Shown: positions 26,154 to 35,849, numbered from the stretch's first letter. The stretch is DNA of 64,000 nt from DAOTZR01 sp034432595 (GCA_034432595.1 DAOUBT010000052.1:1-64000); one strand, 5' to 3'. Notes: a model not told the origin generated them from the letters alone. A program made the numbers and translations.

Positions 26154-27464
26154 TTATCCACGATTACCAGGCAAGGAACGGTTCGCCCCGGCTCCTGACA
26201 CCGATGACGCCTCACCCGCGCCCCCTTCCAGGCTGGCGGTGAGGTCCATCACCAGACGGCGCAAGCTTTCCGCCTGATTGAACATCAGGCTGCGCACGGC
26301 GGGGTCGCTATCCGAGAGGGAGCGCATCACTTCCAGGAATTTCATGGTGATGAGCGCCGGCGGCACGTCCACATTCTGGAAGGGCTTGAGCGCCTCACCC
26401 ATCTCCGCCAGGAAGCTGGTCTGCGCCATGATGCGCGCGCGCTCACCGTACAGGATATTGGCCGCCTCACCCTGTGCCAGCTCGGTCGTTACCTGTTGCT
26501 GCCAGATGGCGCGCCAGGATTCGAGCCACTGCCGGGAGACATCCTCATCTAACGGCGTGATGGGGCCGAGCTGGACACTTTCGACCATGACCCCAAGGCC
26601 ACGCGCGGCTTCGCGCACGCTCTGCTCAATATCCTGCTCCAGACGCCGCAGCATGGAGTCTTTCTGCTGATCATCGGGCAGCACAATCTCATCCAGCCAC
26701 ATGCGTTCCAGACGGTCACGCACTTCGCCATCGAGGATGCCATCCGCCACGCGCGATTCCCAGCGCTGAATAGCGTTGCCAGCGCGCCGCCGCTGCTTGA
26801 CAGCCGCGCGGAAAACCGCGTCTTCCACAAACGGATAGGGCCGCTCCAGCGAGGGCTTCTGATCACCGCTGTCTATGCGGAAGCGAATTTCCGCATCACA
26901 ATACACCGGGACTCCCTCGCGCGTCGTTGCTTCGACGCGCACCGTGCGCTTTTGCGGGCGCAAGTCCACCACGTCCCAAACGCGCTCAAAGGGCCTCAGC
27001 TTGAAGAAGCCCGGCCCCAGCACGCGCTCCAGGCGTCCCATGCATGTCGTGACGACGGCAGAATCGTGCGCAATGCTGATGAACCCAGGCCCACCCAGCT
27101 TGCGCAGGACGGGATGGCCCTCCGGTATGACCCGCCCTTCCTGAACGCGCAAGGTGTAGGGGAATGGTGGGCGCGTCGGCAAACCGTAAAACCGATGGGT
27201 AATGAAGTCGGCTTCGACGCCCTCCTCTTCATCCTCAAAACCGTAGAGCTTGCGCGCCAAAGCATGCGCCCAGGCCAGAAACGCGCGCACGGGATGCCAC
27301 AAGGCCAACATCAGCGCCAGGGGAATCAGCACCACGCCCAGGAGCGAAAAACTCGGAGCCACCTGTTGGACCGATGCGACTATCATCAAGATGCTAAAGC
27401 CCAGCGCGATCAGGATTGCGCCCAGGAAGTAGTGAGAAATAAACCAGAACCGATCGGGAATCAT
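26154..27464 (-). CDS. SPFH/band-7-like membrane protein (second of pair)
   Basis: 436 residues. Two N-terminal membrane helices (about 10-32 and 38-62) are followed by an SPFH/prohibitin-like domain (about 110-300: LERVLGPGFFKLRPFERVWDVVDLRPQ, EATTREGVPVYCDAEIRFRI). A helical C-terminal region (YGERARIMAQTSFLAEM) ends in a disordered tail. SPFH proteins form oligomeric membrane microdomain scaffolds. The start overlaps the stop of the upstream SPFH gene (ATGA). Confidence 0.85.
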   Translation of the reverse strand: MIPDRFWFISHYFLGAILIALGFSILMIVASVQQVAPSFSLLGVVLIPLALMLALWHPVRAFLAWAHALARKLYGFEDEEEGVEADFITHRFYGLPTRPPFPYTLRVQEGRVIPEGHPVLRKLGGPGFISIAHDSAVVTTCMGRLERVLGPGFFKLRPFERVWDVVDLRPQKRTVRVEATTREGVPVYCDAEIRFRIDSGDQKPSLERPYPFVEDAVFRAAVKQRRRAGNAIQRWESRVADGILDGEVRDRLERMWLDEIVLPDDQQKDSMLRRLEQDIEQSVREAARGLGVMVESVQLGPITPLDEDVSRQWLESWRAIWQQQVTTELAQGEAANILYGERARIMAQTSFLAEMGEALKPFQNVDVPPALITMKFLEVMRSLSDSDPAVRSLMFNQAESLRRLVMDLTASLEGGAGEASSVSGAGANRSLPGNRG

Positions 27465-29074
27465 GCTGTACCTCCCGTGCTGCGTTCGAGGATTTCCGTC
27501 TGCGCTACCATGCGCTGCCGGATCAGGCGGATGGCATTGCGTGAGGCTTCCGGTGTGTAAGCTTCCATCTCGGCCTCGTTGGCGATTTGATCCAGGGTGT
27601 CCAGCAAGCGCACGGCCAGCAGCGCGGCGCTCTTCTGCGGCCCCAGAGCGCGCAAGCGTTCATGCTCACTGGCCAATTTCTGCAACACATCTTGCAAGAC
27701 GCGCTGCCGCGCCTTTTCCATAAGGCGATAGCGTTCGGCCTCCGCTTCGGCCTGCCGTAGCATGGCCCGCCGCATCCAGCGCGCTCGCCACGCCTCGATG
27801 CGCTGCTGCACTACGCTTTTATCCACCGGCACGATGCGATTGCCAATCGAACCCCCGACGATAGCCACGCCCTTAGCCGCCATCTCATCCCCAAGGCTTT
27901 GCAACATTTCGGATGTCAGCTCCGGGACAACGCGCTCAAGGGTCTCGCTCACTTCCCGGCGCACCTCGCCGGAAATCGCCAGGCGCGGCAGGGTGATTTT
28001 ATCCAGGTCAACGTCCGGCCGAACCGGGAAAATGTCATCGAGATGGTAGTTGGCAATCCGTCGGCGCACGTGAGCTTTCGCCAAATCGAGCGGGAGGGAA
28101 TCCCAACTGCGCGCGCGGCGGCCTTCAATTGGCGATGTGGTGGTGGGGTCCACTTCTGCCGCAAAGAGCGCGGTGTAAGCCGCCCCTCTCCGATAAGGCC
28201 AGGGTTCGCCCAGGCGCACGTTTTCCGAGCCGTGGATGCGGAAAATGGTCGAAATGGGGACTTCTAACTCGATACCGTTGCTGGTGCGCGCCCGCACGCG
28301 CTCCCCGCGAATCTGTTCCCGCAAATCGAGCACGGCAAAAGGAGCTTCTCCGCTAATAAAGAAAGGTTCTGGCCCCTGCACGCCGGTAATCATCGAGCCG
28401 GTGGTGGTGACCACGGCGGTATGCGGTTCCGGCACCACCAGACTCGGACCGCTGCCGTTGAATTGATTGCCGTTCAGTCGCATCACGGCTTCGCCATTTT
28501 CCACCACCCAGGTCGGGCGGAAGAAGCCCAGCACCAGGCCCATGTACCACGCCATGATGTCACGCCGATGCCGTCTCACCTGCTCCGGGCGGAAGGGAAG
28601 CAGGTCTGGCCCCATGGTCAACAAAACCAGTTGTGCCCCGAGCGGGGGCAACACGGCAAAGAGGGCAGGTAAAAGAAGAGCCAGGAAAGAGGCACCCAAG
28701 ATCAGCTTAGGGACCACGATCCCGAGCACCAGCATAAGCCCCAACAAGGCATACAACACGGTCTCAGCCGTACCCAATAGACCTGTCCAGCGTAACCAGG
28801 GCAGCCAGCTCAGCAGGGTAAGAGCCGCCATGAACATCACAAGCGGGATAAAGCCCACCGCTCCATCCCACCACCCAATCCACAGAAGCCAGAGCACGGG
28901 CCAGAGCAGCACGGTGCTCACTCTCTGAATGACGAGCAAACCGCGCTCCTCCGGCTCCGGATAACGCCCGGAAAGCTCGAACGTCATGGTTCTGAGACGG
29001 CGATTGATCAGGACGGTTCCAATGATGTACCCGGCCAGGGCTAACAAACGTATGACATCGGCAATCGCATTCAT
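27461..29074 (-). CDS. SPFH/band-7-like polytopic membrane protein (first of pair)
   Basis: 537 residues. About five membrane helices lie in the first 165 residues, then an SPFH-like domain (about 205-400: VVPEPHTAVVTTTGSMITGVQGP, RTSNGIELEVPISTIFRIH). A long charged coiled coil (about 425-490) contains AEAEAERYRLMEKARQRVLQ, as in prohibitins and flotillins. It is the first gene of the operon and has a GGGGGA site. Its four-plus-helix N terminus is unusual compared with the single anchor of most SPFH proteins. Confidence 0.83.
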   Translation of the reverse strand: MNAIADVIRLLALAGYIIGTVLINRRLRTMTFELSGRYPEPEERGLLVIQRVSTVLLWPVLWLLWIGWWDGAVGFIPLVMFMAALTLLSWLPWLRWTGLLGTAETVLYALLGLMLVLGIVVPKLILGASFLALLLPALFAVLPPLGAQLVLLTMGPDLLPFRPEQVRRHRRDIMAWYMGLVLGFFRPTWVVENGEAVMRLNGNQFNGSGPSLVVPEPHTAVVTTTGSMITGVQGPEPFFISGEAPFAVLDLREQIRGERVRARTSNGIELEVPISTIFRIHGSENVRLGEPWPYRRGAAYTALFAAEVDPTTTSPIEGRRARSWDSLPLDLAKAHVRRRIANYHLDDIFPVRPDVDLDKITLPRLAISGEVRREVSETLERVVPELTSEMLQSLGDEMAAKGVAIVGGSIGNRIVPVDKSVVQQRIEAWRARWMRRAMLRQAEAEAERYRLMEKARQRVLQDVLQKLASEHERLRALGPQKSAALLAVRLLDTLDQIANEAEMEAYTPEASRNAIRLIRQRMVAQTEILERSTGGTA

Positions 29075-29376
29075 GTAGTCCCCCTGTACTTTACCGCGGA
29101 TCGGGTATGTCGCGGCCTCACAAGGCTTATTTCAATGTAGCACAGAAATGCAAAAAAGTAAAACGGAGCCAACGGCGCGGCGGTTCTGTAACGGGAATGC
29201 AGACGACCACGCAGGTGAGCGGCTGCACATTGCAGGTATCACGGCCTTGTTGAGAGCGCATAGCTGTTAAGGCTCGAACCTCAAACGCACAGTCACCACC
29301 CGCATCCTGCTTCCGGCTTCCAGCTTCCAGCAGTTTGTGCTATACTCTGAGCGTATTGTGCGAATAAGGAGAGACC
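29075..29376. other. Divergent intergenic region with Cys/Ser-like GC repeat copy
   Basis: 302 bases between the SPFH operon and the site-2 protease gene. No gene is seen. Near its right end (29306-29333) is one copy of the dispersed GCTTCC/TTCCAGC repeat that also occurs at 42991-43012 and 56883-56921; the S2P promoter follows directly. Confidence 0.55.
29318..29346 (+). promoter_or_regulatory. Promoter of the site-2 protease operon
   Basis: TTCCAG-17-TATACT. The -35 lies inside the dispersed repeat copy. The predicted transcript start is about 25 bases before the ATG at 29377. Confidence 0.5.
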
Positions 29377-30585
29377 ATGGAAGATTACACGCCTCTAAGC
29401 TATACAGCCGAAAATCAAATGTTCCTGGCCCTGAAACGCGCCATTCAAGACGTGTTTGAGATTGAAAGTTACGCCTTGCTCAATCAGGGTGAGCGTCCTG
29501 TGGTGGAATTCACCGGACACTTGCTTCAGGATAGCGAAAGCGCCTTTGCGTGGATCGAGGAGCGCTTCCATGCTCTGGGCTACACGCCCATGCTCAGCGA
29601 AGAACAGGGAAGCCATAAACTGCAAGCCCTTCCCGTGCTCTTTGATAAGAAAACCGGGTCGCCCTGGGTTAACCTGGTGCTTTTTGTGCTCACCCTGCTC
29701 TCTGTGATGTACATCGGCGCGATGAACGCCACTGCCCCCGGCGAAACCTTTCAACTCTGGCGCGGCTGGCCCGCCGCCGCTGCGCTGATGGGCATCCTCA
29801 CCGCGCACGAACTGAGCCACTATTTCATCGCGCGCCGCTACGGGTCTCCGGTGAGCCTCCCCTATTTCGTGCCCATGCCTTTCAACATCCTGGGCACCAT
29901 GGGCGCGGTAATCGTGCAACGCGCCCCCATGCGCAGCCGCAAGGCGCTTTTCGACATCGGCATCGCCGGCCCGCTCGGTGGCCTTGTCCTTGCCGTGCCG
30001 CTGCTCCTCTACGGCCTCAGCCGCTGCGTGGTGGGCCTGCCCTCGGAATTCATGCAGGGCATCGAAAGCCCCTATCTCCTGCAAGAGGGCAATTCTCTGC
30101 TGTATTTTCTTTCCAAGCTGATGATTTTTGGCCGCGCCCTGCCGGATGCCGCTGGTCGAGATGTGTGGCTCTCACCCCCAAGCACCGGTGGAGCCATCGC
30201 CTTCGCCGCCTGGGCCGGCTTACTCGTCACCGCGCTCAACCTCTTCCCCATCGGTCAACTGGATGGCGGCCATGTGCTCTATGCCTTGTGGGGTAAAAAG
30301 GCCTGGAACGTGGCGCGCGCTTTCGTTGGCCTGCTCTTCCTGTGGGGCATTTTCCTGATGGTCTTCGCGGATGGCGTGCTGGGTCTGCCCTACAGCGTGA
30401 GAGAAGCCGGGTGGATGTGGCTCTTATGGGGCGGGCTGGGCTTGCTGATGCGACCGGAGCATCCCGCGCCTTTAGATGACGTCACGCCGCTCGACCCACA
30501 ACGCCGGCTCCTGGGCTACCTGATGATCGTCATTTTCATTCTGATTCTGGTGCCCATCCCCATGGTGGTGGTGCCTTTCAAGTAG
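29377..30585 (+). CDS. Site-2 protease (M50 zinc metalloprotease)
   Basis: 402 residues. A soluble N-terminal domain (about 1-95) is followed by about seven membrane helices. The zinc site is HELSH (His144, Glu145, His148), with the third ligand in NLFPIGQLDGGH (Asp296). The form is that of cyanobacterial/plant EGY-type S2P homologues, which cut membrane-bound regulators within the bilayer. AAGGAGA precedes the ATG. The stop touches the ATG of the glycosyltransferase with no gap. Confidence 0.92.
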   Translation: MEDYTPLSYTAENQMFLALKRAIQDVFEIESYALLNQGERPVVEFTGHLLQDSESAFAWIEERFHALGYTPMLSEEQGSHKLQALPVLFDKKTGSPWVNLVLFVLTLLSVMYIGAMNATAPGETFQLWRGWPAAAALMGILTAHELSHYFIARRYGSPVSLPYFVPMPFNILGTMGAVIVQRAPMRSRKALFDIGIAGPLGGLVLAVPLLLYGLSRCVVGLPSEFMQGIESPYLLQEGNSLLYFLSKLMIFGRALPDAAGRDVWLSPPSTGGAIAFAAWAGLLVTALNLFPIGQLDGGHVLYALWGKKAWNVARAFVGLLFLWGIFLMVFADGVLGLPYSVREAGWMWLLWGGLGLLMRPEHPAPLDDVTPLDPQRRLLGYLMIVIFILILVPIPMVVVPFK

Positions 30586-31695
30586 ATGGCGATTATCGGG
30601 ATTGATGCCAGTCGTGCCATCAGCACGGCCCCAACCGGCACGGAGCATTATTCTTACCATCTGATCCGCGCCGCACTGCCGTATCTGCACCGCCATCAGG
30701 TGCGGCTCTACCTGCGCACTCCCGTGCCGCCGCAAATGTTCCCCGGCGCACAGCTGCGCGTCATCCCCTTCCCGCGCCTGTGGACGCACGTCCGCCTATC
30801 GTGGGAGCTGATGCGTCATCCGGTGGATGTGCTTTTTGTGCCCGCGCACGTGCTCCCGCTCTATCATCCGCGCCGCAGCGTCGTCACCATCCACGACGTA
30901 GGGTATCGTTTCTTTCCCGAAGCGCACCCACGTTGGCAACGGTTCTACCTGGAATGGAGCACCCGCTACAACGCGCGGACGGCGGCGCGCGTCATCGCCA
31001 TTTCGCGCGCCACGCAACAGGCCCTGGTCACAAGTTACGGCGTCCCACCTGACAGGATCCACATCATCCCCAATGGGTATACCCCCGACCTGACGCCGGT
31101 GCGCGACGCCCAACGGTTGGCGGCCGTGCGCGAACGCTATGGTATCCCCGGCGATTACGTGCTCTATTTGGGACGCATTCAGCCACGCAAGAACCTGCCG
31201 CGCCTGATCCGCGCCTTTGCGCGCGTGGCAGCGGATGACCCACAGCTTTACCTGGTGCTGGCCGGGCCGTCCGGTTGGCTTGAGGCGAGCATCCGCGCGG
31301 AAATCGCCGCCTGCGGATTGACGGAGCGCGTGGTGCTGCCGGGTTACGTCGCGGCGGAGGATAAGGCGGCGTTGCTTTCGGGGGCGCGCGTGTTCGCCTT
31401 CCCTTCGCTGTACGAGGGCTTCGGGATTCCGGTGCTGGAGGCGCAGGCGTGCGAGACGCCGGTGCTCACGAGCAGCACGTCGAGCCTGCCGGAGGTGGCG
31501 GGGGACGCAGCGCTGCTGGTGGACCCTGAGGATGAGGCAGCCATCGCAGCGGGGTTGCGCCGCCTGCTGGAGGACGAAGCGCTGCGCGCGATGTTGCGGG
31601 AGCGCGGACGGGCGAATATCACACGTTTTACCTGGGATAAAGCCGCGCAAGCAGTGGCGGCCTTAATCGAATCGCTGTTGGAGGCAATAAGGTGA
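30586..31695 (+). CDS. GT4-family glycosyltransferase
   Basis: 369 residues, GT-B fold. N-terminal acceptor domain with DASRAISTAPTGTEHYS; GT4 signature YLGRIQPRKNLPRLIRAF (about 187-204); and the nucleotide-sugar EX7E motif in FPSLYEGFGIPVLEAQACE (about 272-290). It is expected to move a sugar, probably from a nucleotide donor, at the inner membrane face; the acceptor is unknown. It begins right after the S2P stop and overlaps the next start by 4 bases. Confidence 0.93.
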   Translation: MAIIGIDASRAISTAPTGTEHYSYHLIRAALPYLHRHQVRLYLRTPVPPQMFPGAQLRVIPFPRLWTHVRLSWELMRHPVDVLFVPAHVLPLYHPRRSVVTIHDVGYRFFPEAHPRWQRFYLEWSTRYNARTAARVIAISRATQQALVTSYGVPPDRIHIIPNGYTPDLTPVRDAQRLAAVRERYGIPGDYVLYLGRIQPRKNLPRLIRAFARVAADDPQLYLVLAGPSGWLEASIRAEIAACGLTERVVLPGYVAAEDKAALLSGARVFAFPSLYEGFGIPVLEAQACETPVLTSSTSSLPEVAGDAALLVDPEDEAAIAAGLRRLLEDEALRAMLRERGRANITRFTWDKAAQAVAALIESLLEAIR

Positions 31696-32486
31696 TTATC
31701 TGGGATGCGCTCAAGGTCATGACGTTTAATATCCGTTACGGGTTGGCCGAGGATGGGCCGTATCGCTGGGAGGCGCGCAAGGCGCGCGTCGTGGAGGCCA
31801 TCCGCACCGCCATGCCGGATGTGGTGGGCTTGCAGGAGTGCCGCGATGACGAACAGGCGGCTTATGTGCGAGAGGCGCTGCCGGAATACGAGTTCTACGG
31901 CGTGCCGCGCGGCGGGGATGATGCGACGGCTCTGGAGATGGCGCCGCTGCTGCTGCGCCGTGAGACGCTCGACGTGGTAGAACGCGGGCATTTCTGGCTC
32001 AGCAACACACCCGACGTGCCCGGCAGCAAGAGTTGGGATAGTTTCTTCGCGCGCACGGTGACGTGGGCTAAGGTGCGCGAGCGCCGTCAGGGGCGCGTCC
32101 TGTTATGCGCCAACACGCATTTCGATTATCAGCCCAGTGCCGTCGTAGGTGCGGCCAAGGTGCTGCAACATTGGATCACCGCTCAGGCGAAAACGTTGCC
32201 CGTTATCCTTTGTGGCGATTTCAATACGGAAAAAGATTCCGCCATTTATCGCCTGCTCACGCTGGATGCGGACCTGCGCGATGCGTACCGTCTTGCCCAT
32301 CCCATCCCCACGTCGGAGGAGGGAACGTTCCACGGCTATGGCAAGGTGACGCCACCGCGAGCGATAGATTGGGTGCTCATCAGTGCGCATTTCCGCGTGT
32401 TACAGGCGGAAATCTTGCGCTCAGGCAGCGCGGCGACTTATCTTTCCGATCACGACCCGGTGGTGGTGACTTTAAACTGGATGTGA
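31692..32486 (+). CDS. Endonuclease/exonuclease/phosphatase family protein
   Basis: 264 residues with a GTG start inside the upstream stop (GTGA). EEP fold with all catalytic blocks: KVMTFNIRYG near residue 8-17, GLQECR, GDFNTEKDS and a terminal SDHDPVVV with the catalytic His. There is no signal peptide, so it is cytosolic. The substrate class (phosphodiester, lipid or nucleic acid) cannot be read. It is the last gene of the operon. Confidence 0.92.
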   Translation: MIIWDALKVMTFNIRYGLAEDGPYRWEARKARVVEAIRTAMPDVVGLQECRDDEQAAYVREALPEYEFYGVPRGGDDATALEMAPLLLRRETLDVVERGHFWLSNTPDVPGSKSWDSFFARTVTWAKVRERRQGRVLLCANTHFDYQPSAVVGAAKVLQHWITAQAKTLPVILCGDFNTEKDSAIYRLLTLDADLRDAYRLAHPIPTSEEGTFHGYGKVTPPRAIDWVLISAHFRVLQAEILRSGSAATYLSDHDPVVVTLNWM

Positions 32487-32568
32487 GGATGCCCGCCGGT
32501 TGTCCGCCCGGCGAGATGTACGGTCCCATGGCCGTTACCCTTTGTGCGGAAAACAGCCGTTACCATGA

Positions 32569-32599
32569 ACGCCTGTGAGGAAATCCCCACAGGCGTTTT
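32569..32599 (+). terminator. Intrinsic terminator after EEP gene
   Basis: AACGCCTGTG-GGAAATC...-CACAGGCGTT, then a short TTTTC tail. The stem is about 10 bp. Confidence 0.75.
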
Positions 32600-32947
32600 C
32601 GTTGACCGCGGGTTTTGACGCATCATGCACGACGCCATAGCCATTGCCACCTGAGGTCCGATCAGCCTGCGTATGCCGCTGCAACGCCCGCTTTGAGCGG
32701 CGGGCTACAGCTACCAGGATGCCAGGGCCGCTTCTGCGGGCTTCGTAGCCATGCGAACCAGCGCGCGATGAGCGCCCGTCGCAAGGCTATGGCCCTGGCC
32801 GCCTCACGCCGCCTCAGCGAGCTTCGCGGTTGATGTCAGCGGAATGTGGGTTCTATGTCTCCCGGCTCAGGATGAATCCTGGCTACGGTGCTTTATGGCC
32901 CAGGCAGGCTGAGCAGCCCCCAGCGGATTTTTCTTCCCTTTCAGGTC
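32600..32947 (+). other. Intergenic region with a dispersed 16-bp motif
   Basis: About 350 bases with no credible gene. The 16-mer CCCAGGCAGGCTGAGC at 32899-32914 recurs exactly at 57443-57458. The shorter core CCCAGGCAGGC also occurs in the first unit of the tandem array near 39501. Confidence 0.5.
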
Positions 32948-32975
32948 TTGACAAATTAGTTCCACGTAGTACAAT
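32948..32975 (+). promoter_or_regulatory. Promoter TTGACA-16-TACAAT for the MarR/ABC operon
   Basis: A perfect -35 and good -10, 35 bases upstream of the MarR start. It supports the ATG at 33010 over frames starting farther left. Confidence 0.8.
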
Positions 32976-32989
32976 TCCATTTGTTACTA
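32967..32989 (+). promoter_or_regulatory. Candidate MarR operator overlapping the -10
   Basis: Near-palindrome TAGTACAA-6-TTGTTACTA overlaps the -10 and the transcript start. This is the usual place for an autorepressing MarR protein. The match is imperfect (one inserted base). Confidence 0.45.
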
Positions 32990-33009
32990 ACTGGACTAAA
33001 GGAGAGGAC

Positions 33010-33552
33010 ATGGCAGGGCATAATCCGGATTTCATGCGCGCGCAGATTCGTCAGCAAGTGCGCAGTATCACCGGCCAAGAGACCCACAGCACCGGCGTGG
33101 AGCTGGCGGCGCTCATCCGCTTTCTCGCCAACCGCTATGAGGCTCTGATCAGCCAACCCTGGGAAACAGGAGAGTTGAGCGGCGCACGCCTGGGCTTGCT
33201 GGTGCGCCTGCTGGCGGAAGCGCGCCGGGGGGAGACGGCGGGCGTCTCGCCCACGTATCTCAGTCAATGTATGCACGTGAGCAAAAACACTGTCTCGGCC
33301 CTGTTGCGCGGGTTAGAGATGCAGGGGTTAATCGAGCGCGTGCTGGATCCAGAGGATAAACGGCGCTTCCGCATCCGCCTTACGCCCACCGGTCAGGCGC
33401 TGGTGGAGACGACAACCCCACAATACATCACGCGGCTCAATGCCATGCTGGATATTTTCACGCCCGACGAGGTGGAGCAGCTTCTGAGCCTGCTCACCCG
33501 GTTGGCTGAGGCGATGAGCAGCGCTGCCGACACCTCCCTCACAGAAGGTTAA
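33010..33552 (+). CDS. MarR-family transcriptional regulator
   Basis: 180 residues from the ATG at 33010 (AAAGGAGAGG site). A helical N terminus is followed by a winged helix (about 85-145) with YLSQCMHVSKNTVSALLRGLEMQGLIER as helix-turn-helix and the wing VLDPEDKRRFRIRLT, both typical of MarR. C-terminal dimer helices follow. It lies 20 bases upstream of the two-gene ABC exporter and is probably its repressor, responding to a small molecule. Confidence 0.92.
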   Translation: MAGHNPDFMRAQIRQQVRSITGQETHSTGVELAALIRFLANRYEALISQPWETGELSGARLGLLVRLLAEARRGETAGVSPTYLSQCMHVSKNTVSALLRGLEMQGLIERVLDPEDKRRFRIRLTPTGQALVETTTPQYITRLNAMLDIFTPDEVEQLLSLLTRLAEAMSSAADTSLTEG

Positions 33553-33572
33553 TTTCCCATAAAGGAGTTCCT

Positions 33573-35849
33573 ATGTTAAGACTGGTTCGCTATCTCAAAC
33601 CCTTTACAGCCTTGCTCCTGCTGGTCGTGATGTTGCTGTTCGTGCAGGCCTGGGCAGACCTGTCCCTGCCCGACTACATGTCGCGCATCGTCAACTACGG
33701 CATTCAGCAAGGTGGGGTGGAAGATGCCGCCCCCGAAGCGTTGAGCGAACAGACCTACACGCGCCTGCAATTCTTTCTCACGGAGGCGGAACGGGCACAG
33801 GTAGAGGCCGCCTACACGCGCGTGGATGCCAGCGCAGCGGATTATGCGACGCTGGTCAAACGCTATCCAGCCCTGGAAACGGAAGCGCTGTACGTGCGCA
33901 AGCCGCTTTCCCGCAGCGACCTCAAGGCACTCAACACCCCCATGGCTCGCGCCTGGCTCGCCGTGAGCGCCATCGAGCGTATCATGCAGGACCCGCAAGC
34001 CGCGGCAGCCATCGGCAAACAACTGGGCATGGATCTTTCCAAGCTACCGCCGGGCATGGACCTCTTCAGCCTGTTGCCCAAAATGCCCGAAGCACAGCGC
34101 ACAGCCCTGGTGGAGCGCCTGAATCAGCAGGCCGTCGCGCTGGGTGAAAATATGGTCAATCAAATGGCCGTGGTGGCGGTCAAGGCGGAATATGCGGCCC
34201 TGGGCATGGATACGGAAGCGCTCCAGAATGCCTACATTTTGCGCACGGGCGGGGCGATGTTGCTCCTGGCCCTGTTGAGCGCAGTGTGTACCATCAGTGT
34301 GGGCTACCTGGGCGCGCGCACGGCGGCAGGGGTAGCGCGCAATCTGCGGCGCGATGTGTTCGCCAAAGTGACGGAGTTTTCCGGCGCGGAGTTCGAGAAG
34401 TTCTCCACGGCTTCCCTCATCACACGCACGACTAATGACGTGACGCAAATGCAGATGGTGTTGATGATGATGGTGCGCATGGTCTTCTACGCGCCCATCA
34501 TCGGCATCGGCGCCATCATCCGCGCGAGCGGCAAGGGGTCTTCCATGTGGTGGATCATCGCCATCGCCGTGGGGCTATTGCTCACGCTGATTGCGACCGT
34601 TTTCTCCGTTGTCACGCCCAAGTTCAAGGTGGTGCAGAAGCTCATTGACCGCCTGAACCTGGTGATGCGCGAGAATCTGAGCGGCATGATGGTCATCCGC
34701 GCCTTCAACACGCAGGACCACGAGCTGCAACGCTTTGACCGTGCCAACCGTGATCTCACGGATACCATGTTGTTCGTCAGCCGCGTCATTGTGGTGATGA
34801 TGCCGTTGATGATGCTGTTGATGAACGGCTTGATGCTCGCCATCGTCTGGGTCGGCGCGCACGAGGTGGCGAAGGCCAACATGCAGGTGGGGGATATGAT
34901 GGCCTTCATGCAGTACGCGCTGCAAATCGTGATGGCCTTCCTGATGCTCTCCATCATGTTCATCGTCTTCCCGCGCGCTTCCGTTTCGGCAGAGCGTATC
35001 GCCGATGTCCTGGAAACGCCCCTCAGCATTCAGGATCCGCCCACGCCACGCCACTTCCCGGAGCCTTTCGTGCCGCGCGTGGAATTCGACCATGTGGGCT
35101 TCCGCTATCCGGGCGCGGAGGAGAACGTCCTGTGCGACATCACTTTCACGGCAGAGCCTGGGCAAATCGTGGGCATCATTGGCTCGACCGGTTCGGGCAA
35201 GTCCACCCTCATCAATCTGATTCCGCGCTTCTACGATGTGACGCAGGGCGCCATCCGCATCTCTGGTGTGGATATCCGCGAGGTGCCCCAAGCCGAGCTG
35301 CGCGCTAAGGTGGCTTACGTGCCGCAACGCGGCCTGCTCTTCTCCGGCACCATCGAGAGCAACCTGCGTTATGCGGATGAGGATGCTGCGGATGAGGTCA
35401 TCGCGCAGGCGATCGCCATCGCGCAGGCGCAGGAAGTGGTGGACAGCCGTCCCGAAGGTCTCGCCGCGCCCATCGCGCAGGGCGGGACCAACGTCTCCGG
35501 CGGTCAGCGGCAGCGTCTTTCCATTGCGCGGGCGCTGGTCAAACGAGCCCCGATTTACATTTTCGATGACAGCTTCTCGGCGCTGGACTTCCGCACCGAA
35601 GCCGCCTTGCGGCGCGCGCTCCATGCCGCGTTGCAGGACAGCACCGTCTTGATCGTGACCCAACGGGTTTCCTCCATCCTGCATGCGGATCAAATTATTG
35701 TGCTGGATGAGGGCGAACTGGTGGGCAAGGGCACGCATGCCGAGCTGATGGAGACGTGCCCGGCGTATCGTGAAATTGTCTTCTCGCAATTGCGGCAGGA
35801 AGATTTGCAAACCCTGTCCGTAGCAGAAATCCAGGGGGGTGCAGCATGA
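33573..35849 (+). CDS. ABC exporter half-transporter, degenerate-site subunit
   Basis: 758 residues. An ABC type-1 six-helix domain has an unusual insert of about 170 residues between helix 1 and helix 2 (about 45-215, charged, probably extracytoplasmic). The nucleotide-binding domain (about 500-740) has Walker A GSTGSGKST, signature NVSGGQRQR and Walker B IYIFDDSFSALD. Asp replaces the catalytic Glu, the mark of the degenerate subunit in heterodimeric exporters such as TM287/288. It overlaps the next gene by 4 bases and is cotranscribed after MarR. Confidence 0.93.
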   Translation: MLRLVRYLKPFTALLLLVVMLLFVQAWADLSLPDYMSRIVNYGIQQGGVEDAAPEALSEQTYTRLQFFLTEAERAQVEAAYTRVDASAADYATLVKRYPALETEALYVRKPLSRSDLKALNTPMARAWLAVSAIERIMQDPQAAAAIGKQLGMDLSKLPPGMDLFSLLPKMPEAQRTALVERLNQQAVALGENMVNQMAVVAVKAEYAALGMDTEALQNAYILRTGGAMLLLALLSAVCTISVGYLGARTAAGVARNLRRDVFAKVTEFSGAEFEKFSTASLITRTTNDVTQMQMVLMMMVRMVFYAPIIGIGAIIRASGKGSSMWWIIAIAVGLLLTLIATVFSVVTPKFKVVQKLIDRLNLVMRENLSGMMVIRAFNTQDHELQRFDRANRDLTDTMLFVSRVIVVMMPLMMLLMNGLMLAIVWVGAHEVAKANMQVGDMMAFMQYALQIVMAFLMLSIMFIVFPRASVSAERIADVLETPLSIQDPPTPRHFPEPFVPRVEFDHVGFRYPGAEENVLCDITFTAEPGQIVGIIGSTGSGKSTLINLIPRFYDVTQGAIRISGVDIREVPQAELRAKVAYVPQRGLLFSGTIESNLRYADEDAADEVIAQAIAIAQAQEVVDSRPEGLAAPIAQGGTNVSGGQRQRLSIARALVKRAPIYIFDDSFSALDFRTEAALRRALHAALQDSTVLIVTQRVSSILHADQIIVLDEGELVGKGTHAELMETCPAYREIVFSQLRQEDLQTLSVAEIQGGAA

